Notes under the pieces: model-generated
What the model was told of the DNA's origin: nothing
Database searches by the model: none
The model's input: the letters and a program-made list of their open reading frames with translations, nothing else
Source of the DNA: Sycobia sp. Sy_11
Taxonomy: Eukaryota > Arthropoda > Insecta > Hymenoptera > Epichrysomallidae
Direction: 5' to 3'
DNA length: 64,000 bases
Assembly (NCBI GenBank): GCA_018907035.1
Contig: JACCIC010000022.1
Location: forward strand, 1 to 64,000
Program-made: the position numbers and the translations under genes
Part shown: positions 22,537 to 33,445 of the stretch, piece after piece
How the letters are laid out: every line of letters begins with the position of its first letter
Numbering within the stretch: the stretch's first letter is position 1

Positions 22537-23859
22537 ATGAGTATTAAGGGTGACCAACCCGAATCATTGTCAAAAATAAAAGAGAACATGCAGAATGCAT
22601 GTAAAGAGTTAAAAACATTTAGCCTCGATAAAAATATCGACGAATTCAGTATTGCTCACTCGCCAGACATTCAAGGATTAGAATGGCGCGAAGTCATGAG
22701 TATTTTTCAAAATGAATTTAAGGACACCAATATAAAGATAATAGTTTGTAAAGGCACATTAAAATTTGTCCCGCCTGATCGTCGAGATGAAATTTTCTAT
22801 GAATACCATAACTCGCCGATTGGCGGCCACCGAGGTGTTTCTAAAACGTACAATCGTATCAGGCAAGAGTACTACAGGGATAACTTAAAGGCAGATGTGC
22901 AAAGACGCATTCAGCAATGTATAGATTGTCAACTAAAGAAACTCGTACGGGTAAAGACAAGACAACCCATGGTTATTACGGACAAACCGGGTACTACATT
23001 AGAGAAAATAGCGCTCGATATAGTGGGCCCATTATCAAGAACGAGACTCGGAAATGAGTATATCCTAACAATGCAAGATCAGTTATCAAAATATGGCATA
23101 GCCGTCCCGCTGCCGAACGCTTTGGCATCCACAATTTCTGATGCATTTATAAAGAAATGCATCTGTATCTTCGGTGCTCCGAAAGTGATACTTACCGATC
23201 AAGGCAGAAATTTTTTGAGTAGTTTAATGCAGAGAGTAGCAAAGAGATTTAGAATAAAGAAATTCAGAACAACTGCATTCCACCCCCAGTCTAATGGGTC
23301 CCTAGAACGGTCTCATCACGCGTTAGGAGAATTTCTCAAACAATATACGGAAAAAGATTCCGAATGGGATGAATGGGTGGAAATAGCGATGCTCAATTAC
23401 AATACGTGTGTACAGGAAAGTACCAAGCATACGCCGTTTGAAGTAGTTTTTGGTAAATTAGCTAGACTTCCCTCAAACGACCAACTTCGCGAAGCCGATT
23501 TGGTTCCAACCTATCAAGGTTATGTCAAAGAATTAGTCGTTAGACTAACAGGGATAAAAAAATTAGTTTACGATAACATTATCAAATCGAAAGAAAAATC
23601 GAAAGAACGGTATGACCGTCACATTAAAGAGGTAAAATTTAGAGTAGGCGACTATGTGTTTTTACTAAGCGGTCCGAAACCTGCGAAATTATCAAATCAA
23701 TATTCCGGTCGGTTCCGTATATTAGAGATCATCGGCAAAAACAATATAAAAATACAATATAAAAAGGGCGGAAAAATTGTTCACGCGAATAGATTGCGAA
23801 TATCGTATATTAATAACGACGCAAGAAACGTTGAAACTAAAATTAATAATAATCCGTAA
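22537..23859 (+). CDS. Element B integrase
   Basis: This 440-residue open frame would integrate the element's DNA into the genome. Following a short acidic leader, the zinc-binding HHCC domain is visible (H-N-S-P-I-G-G-H...CIDCQ, about residues 90-130). The core follows: ALDIVGPLSR, VILTDQGRNF and PQSNGSLERSHHALGEF, giving the D, D and E of the catalytic triad. The C-terminal part has KFRVGDYVFLLSGPKPAKLS and YSGRFRILEI, a GPY/F-like module. No frame break is seen. It is in a different frame from the RNase H linker, whose stop is five bases before this ATG. That could be a natural boundary or a frameshift in one long pol. Confidence 0.85.
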   Translation: MSIKGDQPESLSKIKENMQNACKELKTFSLDKNIDEFSIAHSPDIQGLEWREVMSIFQNEFKDTNIKIIVCKGTLKFVPPDRRDEIFYEYHNSPIGGHRGVSKTYNRIRQEYYRDNLKADVQRRIQQCIDCQLKKLVRVKTRQPMVITDKPGTTLEKIALDIVGPLSRTRLGNEYILTMQDQLSKYGIAVPLPNALASTISDAFIKKCICIFGAPKVILTDQGRNFLSSLMQRVAKRFRIKKFRTTAFHPQSNGSLERSHHALGEFLKQYTEKDSEWDEWVEIAMLNYNTCVQESTKHTPFEVVFGKLARLPSNDQLREADLVPTYQGYVKELVVRLTGIKKLVYDNIIKSKEKSKERYDRHIKEVKFRVGDYVFLLSGPKPAKLSNQYSGRFRILEIIGKNNIKIQYKKGGKIVHANRLRISYINNDARNVETKINNNP

Positions 23860-24392
23860 ACATAAGCATAACTGGCAGTCTCAATTAAAGAATATATGGA
23901 TGTACGAAGTACGTATCTACGTGCGAATATATGCATATATTCAAAATAAAAAAAACAGAACACAAAAAAAATCGTAAATATATATAAAAATAAAAAAAAA
24001 ACCTTCTTTTTGATACGAACCTATAGCGTCTAAATTATTACTGCGATAATGAATGTAAAGCGTATTAAGATAGTTTAAGATGTTTGTACTAAGTTGCATA
24101 CTAGCGTGAAATTGATTAAATATATCTATTTGGACATACACCGTAACCATATTCGCGATCGATATTTGTAACCTTAACATTGTAAGTAGAATTAATAGCG
24201 CCTATAACTAGAAGAAAGAAGAGCCAGAGTTCAGTCAGCCAGTACGTGAAAATTACTCATGCTTGTCACCGTCGAACGAGTAACAAACCAAACTACCAAG
24301 AAGAGTCCAACACTATACCAATGGTTACAACAACTCAGCGTGATGGTTGTTTGGATCTTTCCAAGCCCCAACCAACCATTTAAGGTTGCGGG
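23860..24392 (+). other. Element B region between integrase and 3' LTR
   Basis: About 530 bases follow the integrase stop with no envelope-like frame. It is AT-rich in the first half and balanced in the last 180 bases. The sequence just before the LTR (TAAGGTTGCGGG) is only a weak polypurine tract. Confidence 0.65.
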
Positions 24393-24638
24393 TGTTGCGT
24401 CCAGCAACGACGTCGGATATATATATACGAATACACATATATATAGATATTCGCATTTACGTATCTACGTATATACGGGTGTGCGTGTAAATATTTACAC
24501 AAGTGGTCATCCCCTTGTAGTTTCTCGCGCCGGGAATGTGCGCGGAGTTTGAGCGAGGAGGAGAGTAAAATAGAAATTGAGAGAAAGAAAGAAGAAAAGG
24601 GGCGAGCGTTGGGCAACATCGCGATTGCTCTGCCTACG

Positions 24639-24676
<38 letters not shown>

Positions 24677-26177
24677 GCGTATAAGATACAGAAAAAGAAT
24701 ATTCTAAAATTTTTCTGTGCCTAGAAATTGGAAAAGTGCAGACAGCGTCGAGTGACGAACTGCACACGCCCCCCCACCGCAATAAAAGCCAGATGCGGCC
24801 CAAACGAGGCTGCCTGGCTGCGGGCCTGCCGTAATGCGGCGTGAGCTGAAGTGCTTTCTCTCCTCCCCCCCTCACCGATCGTACTTCCCCCGCGGAAACT
24901 CGGAACGAGTGGAAGGCGCGCTATTGCGACTTTTATGACCCCCTCCTATTATAATATTAATTATTATTATTGTTATTGTTATTATTAATGATATAAACTT
25001 ATTTATTATCATGAATGGTAACCTTATTTGATAGTTTTAATTATTAAAGCTGTACTACTAATTATATTTTGCGAACCACAGTTATTATTATAGTTTTTAA
25101 TTATTATTATTATTAACAAAGTTAGTTATTATCGTGAGCGTTATCTTATTTTTAATCATTATTATAGTAAGGTTGATTATTATTATCAGTGTTTACCTTA
25201 TTATTTTAATTATTATTATTGTTATTACGTTAATTACTATTAATCGTGTTTATCTTATTTGTAAATCATTCTTTTGATATTATTACCAAGATCATTATTA
25301 TTAAGATTTTTACCATTACTATCAGTAGTTATTATTACAATTATTATTTTTAGTATTAATATTCAGGTTTTTAACGCGTATTCACCACTATAAAATGTAA
25401 TAGTTCATAAGAGTATGTTATTTTATATTAGCATTATAGGTAATCAATAATTATATTTTTATCAAATATTAAATAAGTTAGTTATAATTCACGACGACGC
25501 CTAGGTTCGCTCCACGTAGTTATACGAAAAGTCTTTGTCGAGCAAAAGAGAAAGTAACAATCATAATAATATTTGTACGAGATGAAGGGAAGTATAATAT
25601 TCCTATAATAAAAAAACGTCCCTTCATCTCTCCCACCACCATGTATTTTCTCAGCGGAGAAAATTTCGGCGGCGTCGCGCCCCGACTATAAATACGGGCC
25701 CGCTGGACCGCGAAAAGCAGACTGCCGGTCGCGTTTGCGTAGCGTAGAAGTTATTTCTTGTATTTTCGTAATACTATATAAAATTTTAAAATAAAAAGTA
25801 AGCACTATATATATATATATATTTTTCGAGTTCTTTTTACCTTTGTATTCCGCGATACGTGCGCTTATTTTTAGGGCGGGAGACACGAGTCTAGGAGACA
25901 GAAAGCTGTCGCTGGACCCGTAGACAGCGCTAAAGATAAGCGCGACGACCCGAGGTAATAGCGGGAGGCCGAACGCGTGCCGCTGCTACCCTTGGGAGAT
26001 ATTGGAGCCGTCGCCGCGCCCTCGCGAAATAAGTGCATCCGCGATCTGCCCCGCGTGTCCCCGGCTTCAACACGCGCAAGCGTTGGCCGAAAAACAAGGG
26101 GGCATTTGCCGGTAAATAACGGCTTAAAATCGCCGTTAAGATTACCCGGGTGGCACCAACTTCGGTTGGACGTCACA
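24393..26177 (+). repeat. Element B 3' LTR
   Basis: The LTR is 1,785 bases, starting TGTTGCGTCC and ending GACGTCACA. Compared with the 5' LTR it has shorter (TA)n arrays, a single 185-bp unit, and lacks about 180 bases near 24945 and about 80 bases near 26005. Scattered base substitutions also separate the two, so the insertion is not brand new. Confidence 0.92.
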
Positions 26178-26181
26178 GTGC
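26178..26181. repeat. Target-site duplication of element B, right copy
   Basis: GTGC follows the terminal CA of the 3' LTR and matches 10157-10160. Confidence 0.85.
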
Positions 26182-26600
26182 AGTGGAATCTCAGAATCGC
26201 CAATGTGCCAGGTAGTATCGCTACCGTCTCCAACGAAGTTGGAGAAGAAAATGTGGACGAAAGTCTTGTCACCACGAATCTCGAGACACTCATCACAGGA
26301 TGGGCCGTCAGAAAGGCCATCATCACTGGACCTCGAGTGATCACAGAACGATCACGTTCCACTTTAATGGAGCAGGCATACCTGCAAGCTCAGGTTCTGC
26401 AAATCAGGGAGAAATGCTAAAGCGATACTCCATACGGAAAGCGATCTGGAATACCTTCTGTGCTATAATCGAAGATGAATGGGACCAGGTCCCTAAAGAA
26501 ATTCTCGGCTCCAAAATGGAGAATATTGAGAGAGTTTGATCATTGACAGCCACTTGGAGGAAAGCGTGCAATGCTGCCATACCCAGTTAGCTGCAATACC
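26178..26600 (+). pseudogene. Element A endonuclease fragment, C-terminal side
   Basis: Directly after the LTR the sequence reads RIANVPGSIATV, then ENVDESLVTTNLETLITGW. After a frame change, TSSDHRTITFHF follows. These are the closing motifs of an APE-type endonuclease (L-x-V-x-N, I-D-x-T-L, S-D-H-x-x-I) and continue the fragment cut at 10160. A linker segment ending near 26600 (TATWRKACNAAIPS) resembles the region just before the reverse transcriptase. The reverse transcriptase itself is absent. Confidence 0.75.
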
Positions 26601-27267
26601 GTCGAGAACACCCTCAGAGAACGATCTCCACGAGACCGAGCGTCTCGTCCCGCTGATGTGCCTTTATTCAATAAACACACGCAGAACTCTAACCGTAACC
26701 GGCACGTAGCTGTATAAATAATAAAATAATATACTCGATTGCATTAATAATTCGGTCGAATAATACGCATAAATATACATACATACACACACACACACAA
26801 GTATATATACAGATATAAATGTTACACACATAACCTTATTAACTGACGTGCAGAAACAAAGAAAACTCAACGCATCAACTTCGATGGTCTCTAGTGGACG
26901 GCCGAAAACGAAATATCCTTCTTTTCACACTACGCTGTCAATCGAACGTGCGGATGGAACAAGGGCCGGAGATACTACCTGGACTCTCAGGGCCCGATTC
27001 ATTTCCTGTCCAGATACGCCTTTCTATGAAACTATGCAGCAGATTTTCTAAAATCTGTAAGCGCATGTGTACATCACGTGCGCGCACGATTCTATATTTC
27101 TAGCGGATTCTTTTACCGCGCGGCGCTGATTGCAACGGTAAGGCGCGTTGCACAAAAAAGGGCAGATGCTTAAATATATTCTCTGACAGTACAGCTACGA
27201 TACAAGGCTGGGATTGACCCGGTCTTACGTCACTATTAGGCAAAGAGGCTAAAAATGTTCTCAATAA
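26600..27267. other. Unassigned sequence right of element A
   Basis: This stretch is partly GC-balanced, especially 26850-27240. A 67-codon frame at 26848-27051 resembles nothing known to me. A short (CA)n lies at about 26785-26799. Confidence 0.5.
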
Positions 27268-27552
27268 TTTAACCAGAGAACAACATATATTTCGCCTGAA
27301 GCCCGGCTAACGGTATATAAAGGCAAAAATAAGATAGATCTTTTAGCTCTACAAAGATGTATACCTGAATGTAATTCAGATAGGAAGGCGGCGGTGTTAT
27401 ACCAAAAAGGATGCAATGTTGTAAATCGTATTTTTGAGGGGTTAAAATTAAAAATGCAGAATAATGTCCAAGGTCATAGATGGTTCAAAGAACTACGTGG
27501 TAGCCATATCGATGGTTGGACTCCAGCCTCGAATTTATCTATGGGTACTTAG
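27268..27552 (+). pseudogene. Coding-like orphan fragment, identity unknown
   Basis: A 94-codon frame without an initial ATG runs from a TAA at 27265-27267 to a TAG at 27550-27552. Its composition is protein-like: SPEARLTVYKGKNKIDLLAL, then QRCIPECNSDRKAAVLYQKG, then HRWFKELRGSHIDGWTPASN. The last segment vaguely resembles the end of an SH3 domain (W...G...GW-x-P), but that is a weak guess. It could be an exon or retrocopy of a host gene, or an unrecognised transposon protein. Sequence just after the stop (GGGCGCATGCTCCAGGGCC) resembles the ends of hAT elements. Confidence 0.35.
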
Positions 27553-27957
27553 GGCGCATGCTCCAGGGCCTCCATACATCAGAGACCCTCAGAAACTGAA
27601 AAAATCATTTTTCATTACTAAATTTAAAAACTTGTAGTTCGAGTAAAAATAATTAAAAACGATATTAAACTGGTATGAAAAAAAAAATTCAGTAGTTTTT
27701 ATTGCATGTATTATATAACTTTATTAATTCCATTGGAAATAATTAAAAATGGTTATAATTTAGTTATAATATTTAACATTCTTAATTTTCAAATTTTAAA
27801 TAGAATATTTGAATCTCTTCTCTGTCCTTGTTTGTCTAGCAAAGTTTATAATATAAGAGATTATTTCAATGGAATAGAATAATTGTAATAAATTTTAATT
27901 TAAATTAAAGAAATTTTAATAATAATAGAATTTTCAATTGATCTAAAAAGGTTAAGA

Positions 27958-28060
27958 GATGAGGCTTACGATGGTTCGAGCGCTAGAGCAAAAGACAATC
28001 TATATAAGCAACTTGGTTATCGGAGTTCAAATCCCAGTTTCGGCCGATTGATACCAGCAC
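27958..28060 (+). repeat. tRNA-like/SINE-like relic
   Basis: TGGTTCGAGCGCTAGAG at about 27972 resembles a degenerate A box. GAGTTCAAATCCC at about 28023 resembles a B box, at normal spacing. The arms pair poorly, so this is not a functional tRNA. It may be a decayed tRNA or the head of a tRNA-derived SINE. Confidence 0.25.
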
Positions 28061-28167
28061 CGCTGTAATAATTTACATGATTAGCATCGATATTTGGAAG
28101 CATAAATAGGGCGACGTTAAATAAGGTAAAAATAGTACATATGTGTAACACATTTAGATAGATTTAG

Positions 28168-28168
<1 letters not shown>

Positions 28169-28261
<93 letters not shown>
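28169..28261. repeat. (TA)n microsatellite
   Basis: This is an almost perfect TA array of about 93 bases, one of the longest in the window. Confidence 0.95.
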
Positions 28262-28263
<2 letters not shown>

Positions 28264-29400
28264 TCATAGAAAAGAAGAAATTCGGTGATTTTTAACAGTA
28301 TAAATTTACTTATGAAACTGTTTAATTTGTTAGTAAAATTTTAACGGAAAAACATTTTAATACGCTTTATTTGGAAATGAAAAAGAAGGAGCATATTAGC
28401 TGAACTTTTTAATTTTTTTTGTTAAAGAATCACTTTTTTAATACAATAATTTTGTGTGTAATACAATAATTCTGCCTGTGGCATTAGAATAAAGAAATAT
28501 GTATAAAATATTTTAGAACAAAGAATGAAAACCATTCAGTTTATTTGTATCAATTACTCAGAATTTTGCTTTATTCGGCAAATAAATACTCGCACGATTT
28601 GTATTCTAAGTAACAGGGAATTTTCGTAGCCGATGAAAATCCAGTCAGTCAACCAGGTTTTCTAAGACTACTTTAAGGGGAGGGGGAAGGTTAATTCGGT
28701 ATAAAACCGGCATGTTTTTAAGAATTTTTTCTCGCGACACAGATATAGCCGGATTACCCAGTCAATTTACATATAATAATGTATCATTTGAACAATATTT
28801 TCCTAAATTTTCATTGAAAAGTATTGAAAATTAAGCGAATGACAGTGAATCTCCGGAAGCTCCTCGAGAAAACGTTGTTTTGCGGTGTCCACGATTACGC
28901 ACGACAGAATTATCGGAATCGCAAAAAGCAAAGTCCATTCTTCAAAGGAGATGTTTCCTCAGGTAACACTGTCGAGTTTTTTTTTAATTTTAGAATTTTT
29001 GATAGCCCTAAGAAACAAAAATCTGATTTTTGCTATAAAAAATCGGGTTATTTGTTACTGTAAAATTAAGAATTAATAAAAATAACTGACGGCGTTACCT
29101 GATGAATTATGTAAAAGATGTACAGTGCAAAATTTAAAACCGATCGGTTCAGTAGATTTTGTGTGAGGATGTACACCGACTTCAAAAATGGCAGTTTTCA
29201 GGAAACGGCTTAAAAGTTTTGTAAACTAAAAAATTCACAATAAAACTTTATAATTCGTTCAGGTTCGTATAGAATCGTTAATACCAGGTCCATATAACAA
29301 AACGCTTTCATCTACATGGTTTCATGCATCTTTTTGTATTTGTCTACGTAAAACTTTTCGTTTTTTACTGTTGTGTGACGCTTGTTCCTCTGCTCCATTT
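28262..29400. other. AT-rich DNA, nothing recognised
   Basis: Short open frames at 28824-29076 have no recognisable content. Part of the block may belong to the same decayed element as the fragment at 29409-29825. Confidence 0.5.
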
Positions 29401-29408
29401 ATTCGTAA

Positions 29409-29825
29409 CTAGTCAACTTGTCGCGCCCATTCGTGGGAACTTGACCCTATACTGATTTTCATCTTTTTCATAATGGCTAACAGAGCAAAAGAACCTTCAT
29501 TGAAAGTACATGCAGCTACATTAGCTGTAATTTCAACAATTGTAGAGGTGTCAGTCACTGATTTTGGAGAGATTTTACAGATTAGCTGATTGGGACTCTC
29601 ATTATTATTTTGCGTGAAACCTCCAAGACATCGCTGCAAGAGTTCGTCTTTACTCAAGTCCTCATGAATGGGCCTAATAGCTCTAAAAACTTCAGTAAGA
29701 AGTATTGTAAAGCTGTGTTTAAAAGAGTTTAGAGTATCTGAAGTTGCAGCTTTCTGCCATTCGTCCCAAGAGTCAAGCAGAATTATGGATAAATAAAAAT
29801 CGTACTTGGAGCAACGAATGTTCAA
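29409..29825 (-). pseudogene. Transposase-like fragment, possibly Mutator type
   Basis: This is a 138-codon minus-strand frame. Its core, IRPIHEDLSKDELLQRCLGG followed by TQNNNESPNQLICKISPKS and VEITANVAACTFNEGSFALL, matches the shape of a repeated arthropod family (L-x-R-C-L-x-G-x-T-Q-N-x-N-E-S-x-N-x-x-I-W-x-x-x-P-K) that I associate with Mutator-like elements. No zinc finger or complete catalytic domain surrounds it. The residue after I in the N-Q-L-I-C position is Cys instead of the usual Trp. I am sure it is part of a repeated family, less sure of the superfamily. Confidence 0.45.
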
Positions 29826-30886
29826 ATACTCACAAATTTGTCAGTTTTGCTCGGATTAACTTGAAATTTCGACACAATATTCTTGAGATATAAAATATTC
29901 ATTTTAAAAATTTTAAAAATGGCCAAAAAAAGTTTAAAAACCTTACCCCTCCTTTAATGCACTGATTATGAAAATCAGTTTTTACGTACAAATGTTTTTA
30001 AAAAGTTATTAACAAATTAAATGTTTAAAACACTGCGGACAAGGAACCTCGAACAAGAATCGCATTTTAGACCTCTTGTTTTATTCCTATGAATAATTTT
30101 TTCCTATGAATCAGCTAGTTTTTGAAAATTTTAAAAAATTTTATTTGAACTCAAGATATTATTAATTTTGTAACTATTTGGTATGTTTACGCACGATGCC
30201 AATCGGTGCTCTCTATTTATATTCCAACTTCGGTTTTACTGCTAATTTCTAGACTTAATTATGTCTGATTTTGAAGCTGAAGCAGTAATCAATCGAGTTT
30301 ATGCCTTAATATTATTACTAAGTAATAAGTTATAACTGTTTAAATTAGAAAAATTATCAAAAAAGAATTTTTTATTTGTTTATAGCTGAATAGAACAACA
30401 AAAGTTCACAGAATTACAGTTTGATAACTGTTCGAAAAACTAATAAATACTATTAGCTTCTAGTCAGGCAACTAAAATCAATGCAGTTCGAGAAATGCTC
30501 ATGTTGTACTCATATGCAGTTCATACGGGTAAACGGACATTCGATATATTAGTACGGCCGTCAATCGGTAGGCCGCAACCCTCTATTTTTCACACATGCA
30601 ATTCGATGAGTCATCATTAGCGGTTAAGTAGAGGCTGTCTGATTGGCTGGTTGGCACCAGCGCTTTTGTTATTAGAATCGTCTCTAACCTTAATTTCTCA
30701 GTTCACTAGTTTGTGCGTCTACATGTTTGTGTATATTCGTGTGTAAAAAAAAAAGAAAGGGGCATGTACAGTCCTACCATATAGGAGGACTAGCCACTTC
30801 CCCGGATTATGGAAAAGAATGAGACAGAGGAGACAAAGAAAAAACGAAAAATAGTAATTGAACTATAATTATGTTTATTACTTACT

Positions 30887-30888
<2 letters not shown>

Positions 30889-30942
<54 letters not shown>
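30889..30942. repeat. (GA)n microsatellite
   Basis: About 27 perfect GA units are followed by imperfect GACAGA units. Confidence 0.95.
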
Positions 30943-30948
<6 letters not shown>

Positions 30949-31473
30949 CAGATACGACTTCCTGACTGGCTGCTTCTTCTACTGAACTGACACTGCTTCC
31001 TGGACTGAGACTGAATGTATTTTTGTGGAAAAATCGGGGCTTTATATACCCGATTTTTCCATAATCATCCGCAATCCCTCTCTCTGCTCCTCGTTTTTAC
31101 AGCTTATTTTATTGCTTTATTTATTTTTCTTACATCTAGCCTTAATATTAGTGTAACTTTATAAATTTTGTTATAAACATTTGTTATAATTTTTGTGTTA
31201 ACTATTTGTTTTATTAAAAATGTGGTTTAATTGTTAAAAGTATTAATTTTACTATAAATTAAACATTAAAAATTGTACACTAGCGCATCGCTAATGTACA
31301 TGTTGCGCTACCTAAAAGACCTTCGTCGGAAAAACATACGCTTCTGACGTATGATCTTGCGCAAGCCAACGTCTTATTTCGGCAGTATTACGAAGTTGTT
31401 TTCCTCGCCCAAATAAGATGATGACATGCTAGACGAAATTTAGTCATTTTAATTTCGATTTTTATTCTACAAA

Positions 31474-31477
<4 letters not shown>

Positions 31478-31527
<50 letters not shown>

Positions 31528-31608
31528 TTATTTTTATTCTTTCTTCTTATATCTTTTATTTTTACTTCATTCTACAAGACTTTAATTAATATAGATATAT
31601 ATGTGTTC

Positions 31609-31658
<50 letters not shown>
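31478..31658. repeat. Two (TA)n microsatellites
   Basis: TA arrays lie at about 31478-31521 and 31617-31658, separated by about 95 bases of T-rich sequence. Confidence 0.9.
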
Positions 31659-31663
<5 letters not shown>

Positions 31664-31766
31664 TATATAAATATATATATACTTTAATGTTTACATCTAT
31701 GTTATGCTTTTTTTTTAAATATATTTTCGTTTGGTTATTAAAATGAATAATATTTTATTCTAATTA

Positions 31767-33445
31767 ATGGCTCAATGTTACAAGACGTTTGAAAGTAGTA
31801 AAAATTTATTCTATTTCTGTCTATGGTACAAGGATAAGGATCATCAAAACCAATTAACAATAACATTAAGATATGTTGAAAGAGATAAGCCTGTCGAAAG
31901 ATTTATAAAATTCTTAGAAAATCAAGGTCATAAAGCTATAGATTCGTTTGACGGTGTGAATAAATTGCTACAAGAGAATAGCGTTGATTTCAACGATTGC
32001 AGGGGCCAATCTTAGGACAATGCCTCAACTATGTGTGGCAGATTCAACAGTTCACAGGCTCGAATAAAGCAGAGGAATGATCAGGCTGTTTAGGTTCCCT
32101 GTATCGCCCATTCTCTAAATTTCGTAAGAGATTTATTATTATGCGACAGATTATTTCATATTTTTACAGGAATTTTACGTATTTTTTTCAGCATCAGATA
32201 TACGTTGAGCGCTTCTTAATAAAATTTTGAAAGAGAATAGATCTATTGGTGATAGAATAATGTTTCCGAAAAGAACCGAATATTCCAGGTGGTCTGCTCG
32301 TACTGAAGCTAATCAAGCCTTTATCAAAATCTATTCGGAACTTTTAGAATGTTTACTATCAATTATTGATAGTGATGAATACGAGTTGAAAATCCGATGT
32401 CAGCCCGAAGGTATATACATTACAAACTGCTATCATGGCCTCATTTTGGAAAGACGTACTTGAGAATCTGATTAATGCTAGCAAAACTATACAAAATCCT
32501 AAAATATTATTAAATACAGCCTTAGAGGGTATGCGATCATAGAGAGAATTTGTATAAAATATAAGAGATTTGTTTTAACACTAGATAGAAAACTTACTGA
32601 CATTTCAGATTAAAACGTGATAGTATACGCTGCAGAAATGTACGAATGAATCCACTAGATTATGGTTTGGCGGCAGAAGTTAAATTCACACCTGAAAAGT
32701 TTCGCACCTTGAAATTCATACCTTTGATCGATACTTTTGTGGCTTCTTTAGGTGAAAGAATTTCAGCATATGAAACGATATATCGAACTACATTTTGGTT
32801 CTTTATCAAACTTCAATAACATAACTTCATCTGAAATACAACAAAGTAGTAAAAGGTTACTAGATATCTATAAAGATGATTTTGACTCAAATTTAGAAAT
32901 GAAACTTCTTTTATTTTAAACATTTTGTTCTCAATTATTCAAATTCAAATTCAAATCTGAGATTGTAGTTAGTCGAGAACACGCTTTGTTCTTATTGTTT
33001 ATTTAAAAAGGAGTACAAGAGATCTGTCCAAATATTGAATTAACTTTAAAAACATATTTAACTCTAATAATAAGCAATTATACCGAAGAAAGGTTGTTCT
33101 CGAAATTAAATTTTGTGAATAATGTCTGAAGGGTATTAGTGACTCAAAATCGGCTAAATCATTTGACTAGTATGCGTTTTGACATTATGCGTCATATAAA
33201 TATTGATGATATATTAAATAGGTTTGCTGAAACAAAAGCGCGAAACTGCTTTATTAGTTTTTTTTTATTTAATTTTGTACTATATAAATATATATTTATT
33301 TATTAAAAGCTATACGTATAGATAAATAAATTATTTTATATATGCAATAAAAATTATATTATAAAGATTGTATCGTTTGTGATTTTAAAATCCTCACTAG
33401 AGGGCCCCCACACCGATGGTGCCTCAGGCCCTCCCAAATCTAAAT
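31767..33445 (+). pseudogene. hAT transposase relic (DUF4371 type)
   Basis: Pieces of one protein appear in order in several frames. From 31767 comes LTITLRYVERDKPVERFIKF and then NDCRGQS. After a stop, D-N-A-S-T-M-C-G-R-F follows with a Q-A-R-I-K-Q-R-N-D-like segment. Then come MNPLDYGLAAEVKFTPEKFR at about 32650, and the dimerisation region (EERLFSKLNFV and NRLNHLTSMRFDIMRHINID) at about 33090-33210. This is the arrangement of hAT transposases with a DUF4371-like core. Many stops and frameshifts make it inactive. GGGCCCCC-type sequence at about 33402-33445 resembles the terminal region of such elements. Confidence 0.78.

Larger units (their letters stand above)
10161..26177 (+). mobile_element. 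Element B: Ty3/Gypsy LTR retrotransposon, nested
   Basis: The element is bounded by two long terminal repeats that start TGTTGCGTCC and end GACGTCACA, with a 4-bp GTGC duplication outside. Without inserted element C it is about 10.7 kb. Order: 5' LTR, tRNA-Pro-type primer-binding site, GC-rich ATG-less frame, T-rich tract, coiled-coil ORF, gag start, RNase H, basic linker, integrase, 3' LTR. Reverse transcriptase and protease are missing, so this copy is non-autonomous. The RNase H-integrase order is that of Ty3/Gypsy rather than Ty1/Copia. No envelope-like gene follows the integrase. Confidence 0.9.
29826..31766. other. Intergenic DNA with microsatellites
   Basis: No gene was recognised. 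It holds a (GA)n array at 30889-30942 and (TA)n arrays at about 31478-31521 and 31617-31658. A balanced-composition zone lies at 30480-31090. CCGGATTATGGAAAA near 30802 is roughly repeated in inverted form near 31050-31075. Confidence 0.55.

Noticed and set aside
24381..24392. Polypurine tract before the 3' LTR
   Set aside because: TAAGGTTGCGGG is too pyrimidine-interrupted to call a convincing polypurine tract, so it was not listed as a feature.
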